DNA from: Candidatus Limnocylindrales bacterium
GTDB taxonomy: Bacteria; Moduliflexota; Moduliflexia; Moduliflexales; JAUQPW01
NCBI GenBank assembly: GCA_035559535.1
Contig: DATMBG010000037.1
Location: 173,265-237,264, forward strand
DNA length: 64,000 nt
Direction of reading: 5' to 3'
A model generated the notes under the pieces. That model saw only the letters and a list, made by a program, of their open reading frames with translations, made no database searches and had not been told where the DNA came from. How positions within the stretch are numbered: the first letter of the stretch is position 1; each line of letters starts with the position of its first letter. The position numbers and the translations under genes were made by a program. Positions 54,383 to 62,347 of the stretch are shown one piece after another.

Positions 54383-54738
54383 ATGTGATTATTTAGCTCC
54401 AAAAGGATAAAGAAAGTAAACCCAGAGATGTGGAGTAATTTCTTCGTTTCTGATACGTTATAAAGTTAATTCTATGTAATTCTCGGCCTTTACCTCGGCC
54501 TCTTTCCCGAAGCTTCGGGGGAGGGGTCGGGGGGATGCGGGCCAGGATAAGAAGGTTAGCCCCAGCGGGGCGACCTGGGTCTAGCCCCTGGCGTATTATC
54601 CTGGCGCGGATGGGGGTCGGGGGTGAGGGCCGAGCGGTTAGTTAGAGTTAACTTTACAAGGTATCAGATCTTTGTTCTTCATATCTTTTAAAGAACCTTT
54701 GTAGCTAAATAATTATAACCCTATTTTGTAACTTAAAA
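54383..54738. other. Intergenic region before metG, mostly a TIR element
   Basis: 356 bp without a gene. Most of it (54459-54658) is a GC-rich inverted-repeat element. An AT-rich stretch of about 80 bp remains before metG. Confidence 0.6.
54459..54658. mobile_element. ~200-bp inverted-repeat element with TAAAGTTAA ends
   Basis: Ends (A/G)TAAAGTTAA(T/C)TCTA at 54460-54474 and, inverted, 54643-54657, extend inward to CTCGGCC/GGCCGAG. Inside is a perfect GCCAGGATAA/TTATCCTGGC stem plus a GGGGTCGGGGG-type core. It is non-coding. It is related by its ends to 2279-2369 and partly to about 57490-57638, so it looks like a MITE-type family with variable cores. Confidence 0.65.
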
Positions 54739-56739
54739 ATGGCTGACTTAAAAAAATTTTATATTACAACCCCCATATATTACGTTAATGATGTGCCTCA
54801 TATTGGTCATGCGTATACGACCATTGCCTGTGATACACTGGCCAGATACAAGAGGTTGACCGGATATGATGTATTTTTTTTAACAGGTACCGATGAGCAT
54901 GGGCAAAAGGTAGAGCGTACGGCGAAGAAAAATAACGAGACCCCCATTCAACTGGCGGATCGTACCATGCAGCGGTTCAAAGACCTGTGGAAGCGGCTGA
55001 GAATTTCCTACTCGGATTTTATCCGAACCACAGAACCTCGCCATATTGCTGCGGCCCAGAAACTCTTCCAGGCGGTTTATGATCACGGCGATATTTACCT
55101 GGGGGAGTATGAAGACTGGTACTGTACGACCTGTGAGCAATTCTTAACGGAACTCCAACTGGTAAATGGACGATGTCCTAATTGTGGACGTCCTGTAGAA
55201 AAACTGAAAGAAGAGAGTTACTTCTTCAGGATGTCCAGATACCAGGAGCCGTTACTCAAGTATATAGAAGAGCATCCGGATTTTATTCAACCCGAGACCC
55301 GGCGAAATGAGATTATCAGTTTTATTAAAGGAGGACTGCGGGATTTAAGTATCAGCCGGACTTCCTTTGATTGGGGAATTAAGATACCGATTAATCCCCG
55401 GCATATTATGTATGTTTGGTTTGATGCCCTGACCAATTACCTGACGGCCGTGGGTTATGCCGAGGATCCCCAAAAATTTGAGAAATACTGGCCTGCCGAT
55501 ATTCATGTGGTTGGGAAAGATATCCTTCGGTTTCATACGGTTTACTGGCCTACCTTCCTGATGTCTGCCGGATTGCCTTTACCGAAAAAGGTTTTTGCAC
55601 ACGGTTGGTGGCAAGTGGAAGGTCAAAAAATGTCCAAGTCTCTGGGAAATGTGGTGGATCCGAATCAAATAATCGATGAGTTTGGGGTAGATCCTTTCCG
55701 CTATTTCCTTCTTCGGGAAGTTTCGTTCGGTTTAGATGGGGATTTCTCCAGGCAAGCCTTGATTCAGAGAATCGATAGTGATCTGGCCAATGATCTGGGG
55801 AATCTCTTTAGTCGTTGCCTGACGGTTATTGAGAAGTATCAAAATGGAATTGTACCGGAGCCTGTTGGATCTACAGAGCGAGAAAACCGATTGGCAGCTC
55901 AGCGTGCTGAAACTTTGATCAAAATGGATCAATCCATGAACGAACTGGCCTTCCACCAGGTACTCAAAGATATCTGGGATTACATCAACGAAGTGAATCG
56001 CTACATTGTAGATACCGCCCCCTGGATGTTAGTCAAAGATAAAGCCAAACAGGATAGACTTTCGACCGTACTCTATAGTCTGGCAGAAGCTTTGAGGGGG
56101 ATTGCCCTGTTGATCGCTCCGTTTATGCCGGAAACCTCCGAAAAAATGTGGACCCAACTGGGATTACCGGATAAACCAGGCCCAGAGGACTTTGCCTCCC
56201 TGAAGGTTTGGGGTGGATTCCCCAGTGGGATCCAAATTCATAAGGGGGAGCATCTCTTCCCACGCATCCATTCTAAGGGTGCAGACCTGGAAATCTCGGG
56301 AAGAACCGCTAAAGAGGCCTCTCAAAAAGACACTTTAACGCTCGACGAAACAAAAAAAGATCCTGTACAACAGACCTCTGAACTCAGTTCAGGACAAATA
56401 ACAGGTAATGAACAAAATCTGATTACCCTTGAAGAGTTTGCCAGGATCGATCTTCGGGTGGCTGAGATCCTGGCTGCCGAGAAAGTTAAAGGATCTTCTC
56501 GTTTAATCAAGCTCCAGGTCGACCTGGGTACAGAAAAACGAACGGTCGTGGCAGGTATTGCAGAAAGCTATACTCCTGAAGAACTCATCGGACGTAAAGT
56601 TATATTGGTTGCTAACCTAAAACCCGCCAGACTTATGGGAATCGAATCCCAGGGTATGATTCTGGCTGCTGTAAAAGATAAAAAGGCTGTCCTCCTTTCC
56701 TTGGATCGAGAAGTTGAGATAGGAACTAAGGTAAAGTGA
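54739..56739 (+). CDS. metG: Methionyl-tRNA synthetase
   Basis: 666 residues. HIGH-type motif in YYVNDVPHIGHAYTT, KMSKS in GQKMSKSLGN (about 296-305), and a knuckle CTTCEQF...GRCPNCGRP (about 130-155) for zinc. An anticodon-binding helical domain follows. A linker (about 510-560) leads to a C-terminal tRNA-binding OB domain (about 562-665, FARIDLRVAEILAAEKVKGSSRLIKLQVDLG). It charges tRNA-Met. The long form with the C-terminal dimerisation domain is complete. Confidence 0.97.
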   Translation: MADLKKFYITTPIYYVNDVPHIGHAYTTIACDTLARYKRLTGYDVFFLTGTDEHGQKVERTAKKNNETPIQLADRTMQRFKDLWKRLRISYSDFIRTTEPRHIAAAQKLFQAVYDHGDIYLGEYEDWYCTTCEQFLTELQLVNGRCPNCGRPVEKLKEESYFFRMSRYQEPLLKYIEEHPDFIQPETRRNEIISFIKGGLRDLSISRTSFDWGIKIPINPRHIMYVWFDALTNYLTAVGYAEDPQKFEKYWPADIHVVGKDILRFHTVYWPTFLMSAGLPLPKKVFAHGWWQVEGQKMSKSLGNVVDPNQIIDEFGVDPFRYFLLREVSFGLDGDFSRQALIQRIDSDLANDLGNLFSRCLTVIEKYQNGIVPEPVGSTERENRLAAQRAETLIKMDQSMNELAFHQVLKDIWDYINEVNRYIVDTAPWMLVKDKAKQDRLSTVLYSLAEALRGIALLIAPFMPETSEKMWTQLGLPDKPGPEDFASLKVWGGFPSGIQIHKGEHLFPRIHSKGADLEISGRTAKEASQKDTLTLDETKKDPVQQTSELSSGQITGNEQNLITLEEFARIDLRVAEILAAEKVKGSSRLIKLQVDLGTEKRTVVAGIAESYTPEELIGRKVILVANLKPARLMGIESQGMILAAVKDKKAVLLSLDREVEIGTKVK

Positions 56740-56758
56740 TGGAGGAGAAAATGGGAGA

Positions 56759-57076
56759 GTGGGTAAGACCTTTTCCCATTCCTCCTCCTTCTCTTCTAAA
56801 ATGAATGGTTGGTTAATTTTCGGTTTATTCGGACAATTAATGTTTTCCATGCGGTTTATTGTCCAATGGATTGTCTCTGAAAAAAGAAAGGAAAGTGTAG
56901 TACCTATTCAATTTTGGTACTACAGTCTGGCAGGAAGTTTAACTTTACTCCTTTATGCAATTCATCGAAAAGATCCTGTGTTTATCTTGGGCCAATCTCT
57001 AGGAACCTTCATTTATATTCGTAATCTAATCCTCATCTATCGTAAACAGGCCGAGATCTCTAAAAGTATTCCGTAA
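56759..57076 (+). CDS. Lipid-A-disaccharide synthase N-terminal domain (LAB_N) membrane protein
   Basis: Up to 105 residues from a GTG; an ATG at 56801 (MNGWLIFGLFGQLMF) matches the family start better, giving about 91 residues. Three hydrophobic helices with the LAB_N pattern GQLMFSMRFIVQWIVSEKRKESVVPIQFWYYSLAGSLTLLLYAIHRKDPVFILGQ. The domain occurs alone in many Gram-negative genomes next to lipid A or glycosyltransferase genes. Function is unknown, possibly lipid-linked sugar handling. It follows metG closely. Start uncertain. Confidence 0.82.
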   Translation: MGKTFSHSSSFSSKMNGWLIFGLFGQLMFSMRFIVQWIVSEKRKESVVPIQFWYYSLAGSLTLLLYAIHRKDPVFILGQSLGTFIYIRNLILIYRKQAEISKSIP

Positions 57077-57160
57077 GCCTGAGAGTCGGTACCTTACCTT
57101 TTTATGGATTTATGGAATGAGTCGGTATTGTCGCCTCGCTCTCTTTTCCGTCTTATACCA

Positions 57161-57186
57161 ACCATCAAACGAGACATTTAACCTAC
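57161..57186. repeat. Small palindrome family, copy 1
   Basis: Reads ATCAAACGAGACATTTAACCTAC. The core is a TCAAACG-N-GACGTTT-type hairpin with a CCTAC tail, here with one base changed in the second arm. Confidence 0.6.
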
Positions 57187-57416
57187 TTTTCTACCCCCCA
57201 AAGTATTTTTATTAATGTATCTTCTCTTCTAAGACCTGGGTTTCCCGCATAGCCATGACGATATTCGAAGCTTCAGGAATTTTTCTTGCCGGATCTTGAT
57301 CTTCCTGAAGGGTTGTAAAATGACAGGCGGGACGCGCTTATCCTGCTGGTGCCCCGGACATCTGGGTTTCATGGAAAAAGGCCCTGTCCTAACAAACGGG
57401 CGATTAGCCACCAGGC

Positions 57417-57441
57417 ACATCAAACGAGACGTTTAGCCTAC
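57417..57441. repeat. Small palindrome family, copy 2
   Basis: Reads ATCAAACGAGACGTTTAGCCTAC, same orientation as copy 1. Confidence 0.65.
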
Positions 57442-57642
57442 TGATAAAACAGCTCCTATGAAGAACATGGTGTCACCAGACTTAACGGTTTAATTAGTTT
57501 TGTTTGATTTTTAAGCGGTCCTCACCCCTGACTCTCTCCACCCCCACCCCTTCCCTCCCCGTCCAGGGGGAGGGTGAGGGAGGGAGAGAGACCTGGGGTG
57601 AGAGGGGGGAAGCGAATAACCCAAAATTAACTTTACAAAGTA

Positions 57643-57669
57643 GTAGGTCAAACGTCCCCGTTTGACATC
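57643..57669. repeat. Small palindrome family, copy 3
   Basis: Inverted orientation: GTAGG then TCAAACGTCCCCGTTTGA then CATC. The TCAAACG/CGTTTGA arms are perfect. It abuts the left end of the 128-bp TIR element. Confidence 0.7.
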
Positions 57670-57676
57670 AAAGTAG

Positions 57677-57804
57677 TACACTGTTTACTTAATTTTGGTC
57701 TCATAGGGCTGCTTTCACTCCCCAGCTCTCCTCTCCCACAGCGTGGGAGAGGGGCCGGGGGTGAGGGCCACTTAAACGTTAAACAAAACTAAGTAAACAA
57801 GGTA
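57677..57804. mobile_element. 128-bp TIR element (MITE-like), copy B
   Basis: The same length and TIRs as copy A (57677-57696 and 57785-57804; GTTTACTTA(A/G)TTTT core). The core differs by scattered substitutions. It is bracketed by two palindrome copies (3 and 4). TA occurs at both ends. Confidence 0.8.
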
Positions 57805-57807
57805 GGA

Positions 57808-57834
57808 GTAGGTCAAACGTCCCCGTTTGACCTC
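57808..57834. repeat. Small palindrome family, copy 4
   Basis: GTAGG then TCAAACGTCCCCGTTTGA then CCTC; the same 23-base stretch as copy 3, on the other side of the TIR element. Confidence 0.7.
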
Positions 57835-57873
57835 ACAGGTTATAGTTAATTTTATCCTGGAAGGGTGTCAGGC

Positions 57874-58926
57874 TTATGAGAACCATCTCAGGATTCGAAG
57901 AGCCCCTTCCTTAACGGGAGATCGATGGGTAGAAGCAACGGTAGAGGTTTTAATTTGCTCCCGGTGGGCCAGATACCATTCATAGGAATCGATCAGCATG
58001 TCGATATTGCCCCATTTGGGCTGCCAATTCAATTCCTGTTTGGCACGGGATATATCGTAGTAGGATTCTTTTCCATACGTAAGGTAGTGATAGGGTGCCA
58101 GCGGGACCAGGCGTAGTGCAGAGAGTAATTTCATCATAGTCACGGCTGGTAGAACCGGTAGGGATTTTACCCGACTCCCTGTTTTAGCATGGGCAATCAA
58201 TCCTTCCAGGGACTCTCGCAAGGTACCGAAGCGCTCGGCACCCAGGTTATATACGGCGAAACCAGGCCGCTCAGATGCCTTTATACAAGCCTCTATGACG
58301 TCTTCAACGTGGACAAATTGATAAAGATTATCTCCCTTACCGAGTACATAAACCGTCCGCCCTTCGGCAATCCAATCAAAAAGAATCTGAAAAATTCCCA
58401 GGCGACCTCGTCCTACCATGGCTCTTGGGCGAATAATGGTAATATCAAGACCCTTTTCGAGGTATTGTCGACATAATTTCTCTCCTTCCAGCTTGGTTCG
58501 CCCGAAATCTTCGTGGGGATGTGGCTCTACGGTTTCATCTATGGGATTCCTGGGGGGTATCCCGAATACCGCCGTGGAGGAGATGTAGATGATTTTTTTG
58601 ACTCCAACTTCTTTAGCCGCTTTGAGTAAATTTTCCGTACCGTTCCGATTAACACTCCAAAAGAGTTTTCGATCCCGTGCTAAGGGTACCTGGGCTACTG
58701 CATGGAAAATAACCTCGACTTTTTCACAGGCCCGACGAACCAAGGGATAATCTCGAATATCCCCTTGAATAAAATCAACTTGCCGGGGTCGATCCAGGTC
58801 ATCTACAAGATCAAAGACCCGCACCCTGGCTCCCAGATTGAATAACCTGCGAACCATTAAAGAACCAAGATATCCTGAACCACCAGTCACTAAGTAGGTT
58901 AAACGTCTGGTTTGAATAGTAGACAT
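57874..58926 (-). CDS. NAD-dependent epimerase/dehydratase (extended SDR), Tyr-to-Phe variant
   Basis: 350 residues. The Rossmann start is YLVTGGSGYLGSLMVRRL (GxxGxxG), and ISSTAVFG carries the catalytic Ser/Thr. The usual YxxxK reads DFGRTK: Phe replaces the catalytic Tyr, so normal SDR chemistry is doubtful. It is closest in pattern to 3-beta-hydroxysteroid-dehydrogenase-like or sugar-epimerase-like proteins. Residues 4-11 (IQTRRLTY) are encoded by a copy of the small palindrome, directly before the Rossmann strand. The ATG abuts the stop of the upstream SDR gene (TAAATG). Last gene of a leftward four-gene operon. Confidence 0.87.
   Translation of the reverse strand: MSTIQTRRLTYLVTGGSGYLGSLMVRRLFNLGARVRVFDLVDDLDRPRQVDFIQGDIRDYPLVRRACEKVEVIFHAVAQVPLARDRKLFWSVNRNGTENLLKAAKEVGVKKIIYISSTAVFGIPPRNPIDETVEPHPHEDFGRTKLEGEKLCRQYLEKGLDITIIRPRAMVGRGRLGIFQILFDWIAEGRTVYVLGKGDNLYQFVHVEDVIEACIKASERPGFAVYNLGAERFGTLRESLEGLIAHAKTGSRVKSLPVLPAVTMMKLLSALRLVPLAPYHYLTYGKESYYDISRAKQELNWQPKWGNIDMLIDSYEWYLAHREQIKTSTVASTHRSPVKEGALRILRWFS
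58894..58916. repeat. Small palindrome family, copy 5, inside a coding start
   Basis: GTAGGTTAAACGTCTGGTTTGA lies within the first codons of the leftward SDR gene. It matches copies 3 and 4 with a few substitutions that keep the reading frame open. Confidence 0.65.
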
Positions 58927-59979
58927 TTAGATAATAATCCCCTTCTCCAGGCACCATCGGATGGATCTTCGCATCCCCTCTTCCAAATCAATTTTTGGAT
59001 CGTATCCTAATTCCTTCTGGGCTTTGAGAGAGGAGCAAACAATGTTTTTATTCATCTCCGATAATACGTGGATTTTCTGGTTATAGAAACCCATACGTTG
59101 AAGTAATCCATCACAAAGTTGCGCCACCTCACCGACTACATGGGGCAAGTGGAGTCGCCTGTGGGCAACCCGGATCCCGAATTCTGTTTCCAGTAAGTGT
59201 TCAATAGTAGCCACGATTTCATTCAGAGTATAGGGTCGTCGATCTGCTATCCAATAAGTCTGGCCGTTGGCTACCGGACTCTGTTCACTCAGGAGTAATC
59301 CCTGGCAAATATTATCCACATAGGCCATGGAACGTCGATTTTCTCCATCTCCTACTATGGGGACTGTACCCTTTTTAATCATCTTAAAGAAGAGGGTCTG
59401 ACGGGGGGGTTGGTCGGGACCATAAAACCAGGGGGGACGGATAATCACCGTCTCCAATTTGTTCTGGGCTTGATATTCGCGTACTACCTCTTCCATGAGC
59501 ATTTTGGAACGGCCATAACCCATGTAAGGATTATAGGGGGAACTTTCGGTAAAAAAATGATTTCGATGGGGATTTGTCCCGATGGGAGAGTTAGATGATA
59601 CGACCACAGCCCGGCGTACGCCAGCTTCGGCTGCGGCCCGGAGTAGATTACGTGTCCCATCTACATTTACTTCAAAAAACTCCCGCACACGTCGGACCGG
59701 ATGAATAACCCCTGCACAATGAAACAGCGTAGCTCCCTCGGCTCCTTGACAGAAGGACTTCATCGCTTCAAAATTACGTAAATCTCCTTCGAAGATCTCT
59801 ATCCGTTCTGAAATGGTTCGAATCTCGGAGATGTCGGATCCGGGTAAGACCAGGCACCGTATCTGTCGGGATGGGTGATTTTCCCATAAAGATGGAACCT
59901 CGGGAAGACCGGTAACCAGCACCCGAACCAGCCGGGTTCCAAGCCAACCGGGTACTCCGGTGACTAGGGTTAGAGGCAT
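58927..59979 (-). CDS. NAD-dependent epimerase/dehydratase (extended SDR)
   Basis: 350 residues. Start LVTGVPGWLGTRLVRVL (GxxGxxG), then FEGDLRNFEAM, VVVSSNSPIG and a complete YGRSK catalytic pair in NPYMGYGRSKMLMEEV. IRPPWFYGP and a C-terminal substrate domain follow. It resembles 3-beta-hydroxysteroid dehydrogenase/isomerase-like and OleD-like enzymes, so oxidation of a secondary alcohol on a bulky lipid is plausible. Located between the GMC gene and the Phe-variant SDR on one strand. The pair arose by duplication or serves as a heteromeric unit; both are inference. Confidence 0.88.
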   Translation of the reverse strand: MPLTLVTGVPGWLGTRLVRVLVTGLPEVPSLWENHPSRQIRCLVLPGSDISEIRTISERIEIFEGDLRNFEAMKSFCQGAEGATLFHCAGVIHPVRRVREFFEVNVDGTRNLLRAAAEAGVRRAVVVSSNSPIGTNPHRNHFFTESSPYNPYMGYGRSKMLMEEVVREYQAQNKLETVIIRPPWFYGPDQPPRQTLFFKMIKKGTVPIVGDGENRRSMAYVDNICQGLLLSEQSPVANGQTYWIADRRPYTLNEIVATIEHLLETEFGIRVAHRRLHLPHVVGEVAQLCDGLLQRMGFYNQKIHVLSEMNKNIVCSSLKAQKELGYDPKIDLEEGMRRSIRWCLEKGIII

Positions 59980-60054
59980 AGATTAAAACCGCAAATAAGA
60001 AGAGACAGGCAGTAGATCGTGAAGGTAGAAAAAGACAGGAAATCTTAAACGATT

Positions 60055-60081
60055 GATGTCAAACGGGGACGTTTGGCCTAC
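60055..60081. repeat. Small palindrome family, copy 6, supplying a stop codon
   Basis: GATGTCAAACGGGGACGTTTGGCCTAC. Its CTA (60078-60080), read on the minus strand, is the TAG stop of the GMC oxidoreductase gene. Confidence 0.7.
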
Positions 60082-61583
60082 AACCTGCCCTTCTCTTCTA
60101 AGAAATGTCTGACGTTACGTAAAGCAAGGGCCATAATCGTGCCTTGCGGATTAACACCGGGTGAATCCGGGATCAAGCTGGCATCTGCGATATAAAGATT
60201 CTCAAAACCATAAACTTTACCGAAGGAATCTGTGGCACAGAGGGCGTCATTTTCTCCCATAGGGCAGGTACTGAAGGCATGTACGGTCGTTAAGCTCATG
60301 GCCGATATGGGTATCGGTTTTTCCAGAAGCATCCGGCACTCGGCAAGGGAATTGAGTACAGAGGGTGCCTGCAGGGCCGGATAAAGTTTACGGGCGCCAC
60401 CAGCAAATAAAACTTCACCCAGGCGAGCCAGTCCTATACTCAGGTTCCTCTGGTCCTGACGGGATAATCGATAACGAACGATGGCTTCATGGGTGAAGGG
60501 AAATACCCGCACGGTCCCTTGATTAGAGCCGCGACAGGCCGCATAATAGAGGGCCATTTGTCGCCAATTCCGCATAGCTTCTTGATTCTCAGTCCAATTT
60601 TCTGAAAGGGTCAGGGCCAGAAATCCCGGGGTAAACACAGACCCGCCTAAGGTAATATCCGGCCAGAATTCCTTTACCTGATAAATAGGAAGGGCCGTAT
60701 GATGACTATCCAGAGGCTCATCGAATAAGGCTGCTACCTTTAACATGGGATGAATCCGCAGGTTATTGCCGATATTTCGCTTAATGCCGCTGGAACGCAG
60801 GAGTACAGGGGTCTGAATGGCTCCGCCACAGACAAAAACGAACTCTGCTTCGATGAGTACGTTGGATGTATAATACCTCTGAGGACGGCCCCATAAATTC
60901 CTCTCTCGGGCGGGCCTCTTAAGGACTCCAGAGACATGAGAGACACGCCCTCGCCGGTGATGAAGCCGTGTAATATGACAGTTGGATAATAAACGGGCAC
61001 CGGCCCGCAACGCTCGAGGAATATAGGTTCGGGACATGGAGCGCTTCGCATCCGGCGCATAGGCGCTACCTCCCAGGTTTGTAGTCTGTGCCCGTGGCAC
61101 TTCTTCAATGAGCCATCCCAGTTTTTCAGCCCCATACTTAAATCTGGCCGAGCTGGGAGGAAGCTCGTCTGAGTTAAGAAAAGAGATCCCTAACTCGATT
61201 TCAATCTCTTTAAAAAGTAACTCCAATGCTTCAACCGACAAATCCCGAACTCCATATATTTTTTGCCAGCGATGAACGGCCTCCGGCGGGGTATGAAGCC
61301 AGAAGGCACTGTTGATCTCCGTACTACCCCCTACACAACATCCTTCGACAAAGGCAATGTTGGTATTTCCCAGGATCGGAGATAATCCACCATTCCGATA
61401 GAGAAGTTGCATGGCTCGAGGGGTATGAGTAGCCATACCACTCAGATTAACCTCAGGACCTTCTTCGGCAATAAGCACAGAATAACCGGCTTCAGCCAGT
61501 GTAGCCGCTGTAATGGCACCCCCTGCCCCAGATCCAATCACCAGAACTTGGGTGGTAAACTTGTGCCTTGGGTTATTTGCCAT
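60078..61583 (-). CDS. GMC-family FAD oxidoreductase
   Basis: About 501 residues from ATG 61581-61583 (AGGAG five nt upstream; GTG two codons earlier lacks spacing). FAD-binding start VLVIGSGAGGAITAATLAEAGYSVLIAEEG, then GCCVGGSTEINSAFWLHTP, VFVCGGAIQTPVLLRSSGI, and a C-terminal HAFSTCPMGENDALCATDSFGKVYGFENLYIADASLIPDSPGVNPQGTIMALA, with the catalytic His and Asn. It oxidises an alcohol. It is coupled to the preceding small gene by overlap, and the two SDR genes follow, suggesting a pathway on one alcohol/ketone substrate, possibly steroid- or terpenoid-like. The stop comes from a repeat. Confidence 0.9.
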   Translation of the reverse strand: MANNPRHKFTTQVLVIGSGAGGAITAATLAEAGYSVLIAEEGPEVNLSGMATHTPRAMQLLYRNGGLSPILGNTNIAFVEGCCVGGSTEINSAFWLHTPPEAVHRWQKIYGVRDLSVEALELLFKEIEIELGISFLNSDELPPSSARFKYGAEKLGWLIEEVPRAQTTNLGGSAYAPDAKRSMSRTYIPRALRAGARLLSNCHITRLHHRRGRVSHVSGVLKRPARERNLWGRPQRYYTSNVLIEAEFVFVCGGAIQTPVLLRSSGIKRNIGNNLRIHPMLKVAALFDEPLDSHHTALPIYQVKEFWPDITLGGSVFTPGFLALTLSENWTENQEAMRNWRQMALYYAACRGSNQGTVRVFPFTHEAIVRYRLSRQDQRNLSIGLARLGEVLFAGGARKLYPALQAPSVLNSLAECRMLLEKPIPISAMSLTTVHAFSTCPMGENDALCATDSFGKVYGFENLYIADASLIPDSPGVNPQGTIMALALRNVRHFLEEKGRL

Positions 61584-62139
61584 GTCCACTCCTGGCCTGA
61601 TCCGACTCCAGTTGAGCTGTAACCAGGGGATGATCTAAATAGTAAAGCAGCACACAACTCCGAATTAACTTCACAAAGTCTCGTATCATTCGGATACGAC
61701 TGTTAGACCAGGCAAGTATATACCTTTGTTGCCTGTTCGCGTCCAACTGAGTATACCAGCGACCATATCGAAATATGGCCAGCCAGTTAAACCCCTGCAA
61801 AGCAATTTGGTAAGGTATCCGTAAAAAGCTGGGCATGGTAGTTAGCTGGGTTGCTACAAAATCCACAACTTCCTGTTCGATCTTGACCCGCTGAGTTGCG
61901 TGAAGGTATGGCTCGTTGGGAAGTAACGCCCGAACTAAACAGGTAAGCAGGTTATAGTTGCTATAATCGATTAATCTCAGCCCAACGGCCACCTCTACGG
62001 TTGTCTTTGCCCATTCAGATGCTTCTTGTAGTAGTTCCATCTCAATCGGTGTTAAGTAGCCATCCCTGAAAGAGAAGCCCTTTGCCCGGAAACATCTCTT
62101 CCAGGATAACCTTGGGGAGTAGAATTTATCTTGCAGCAC
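61573..62139 (-). CDS. Small partner protein of the GMC oxidoreductase (uncharacterised)
   Basis: 188 residues from GTG 62137-62139; AGGA sits too close, so the start is uncertain and may be internal. I recognise no catalytic motif. It is mostly helical: LTPIEMELLQEASEWAKTTVEVAVG, KIEQEVVDFVATQLTTMPSFLRIPYQIALQGFNWLAIFRYGRWYTQLDANRQQRYILAWSNSRIRMIRDFVKLIRSCVLLYYLDHP. The layout resembles gluconate-2-dehydrogenase subunit-3-type partners that accompany GMC flavoproteins, but there is no Tat signal. It overlaps the GMC gene by 11 bp, so the two are translated together and probably form a complex. Confidence 0.7.
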   Translation of the reverse strand: MLQDKFYSPRLSWKRCFRAKGFSFRDGYLTPIEMELLQEASEWAKTTVEVAVGLRLIDYSNYNLLTCLVRALLPNEPYLHATQRVKIEQEVVDFVATQLTTMPSFLRIPYQIALQGFNWLAIFRYGRWYTQLDANRQQRYILAWSNSRIRMIRDFVKLIRSCVLLYYLDHPLVTAQLESDQARSGHGK

Positions 62140-62347
62140 TCCTGATCGGATATGAAATTATCTTGATGAAATCATAGAGCTTATCTATGTTGATGTTTTT
62201 AATTCTTATGGGACATGGCCTTTTAATCGGCAAAGTTTTCAAACAACACCTAAGAAATATGATTGCCAAAGTCCAAGGTGTCAACAAAAAAAAATGAATT
62301 CTGTTTAAGGTTCAGTTCCTTACTAAGGGGTTCTATTTAGTCTTTTT

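Larger units (their letters stand above)
57077..57873. other. Repeat-packed intergenic region
   Basis: About 800 bp with no supported gene. It carries four copies of a small palindrome (57161-57186, 57417-57441, 57643-57669, 57808-57834), the second 128-bp TIR element (57677-57804), and a GC-rich inverted element (about 57490-57638) whose right end is TTAACTTTAC. The elements sit side by side, suggesting a preferred landing zone. Confidence 0.65.
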
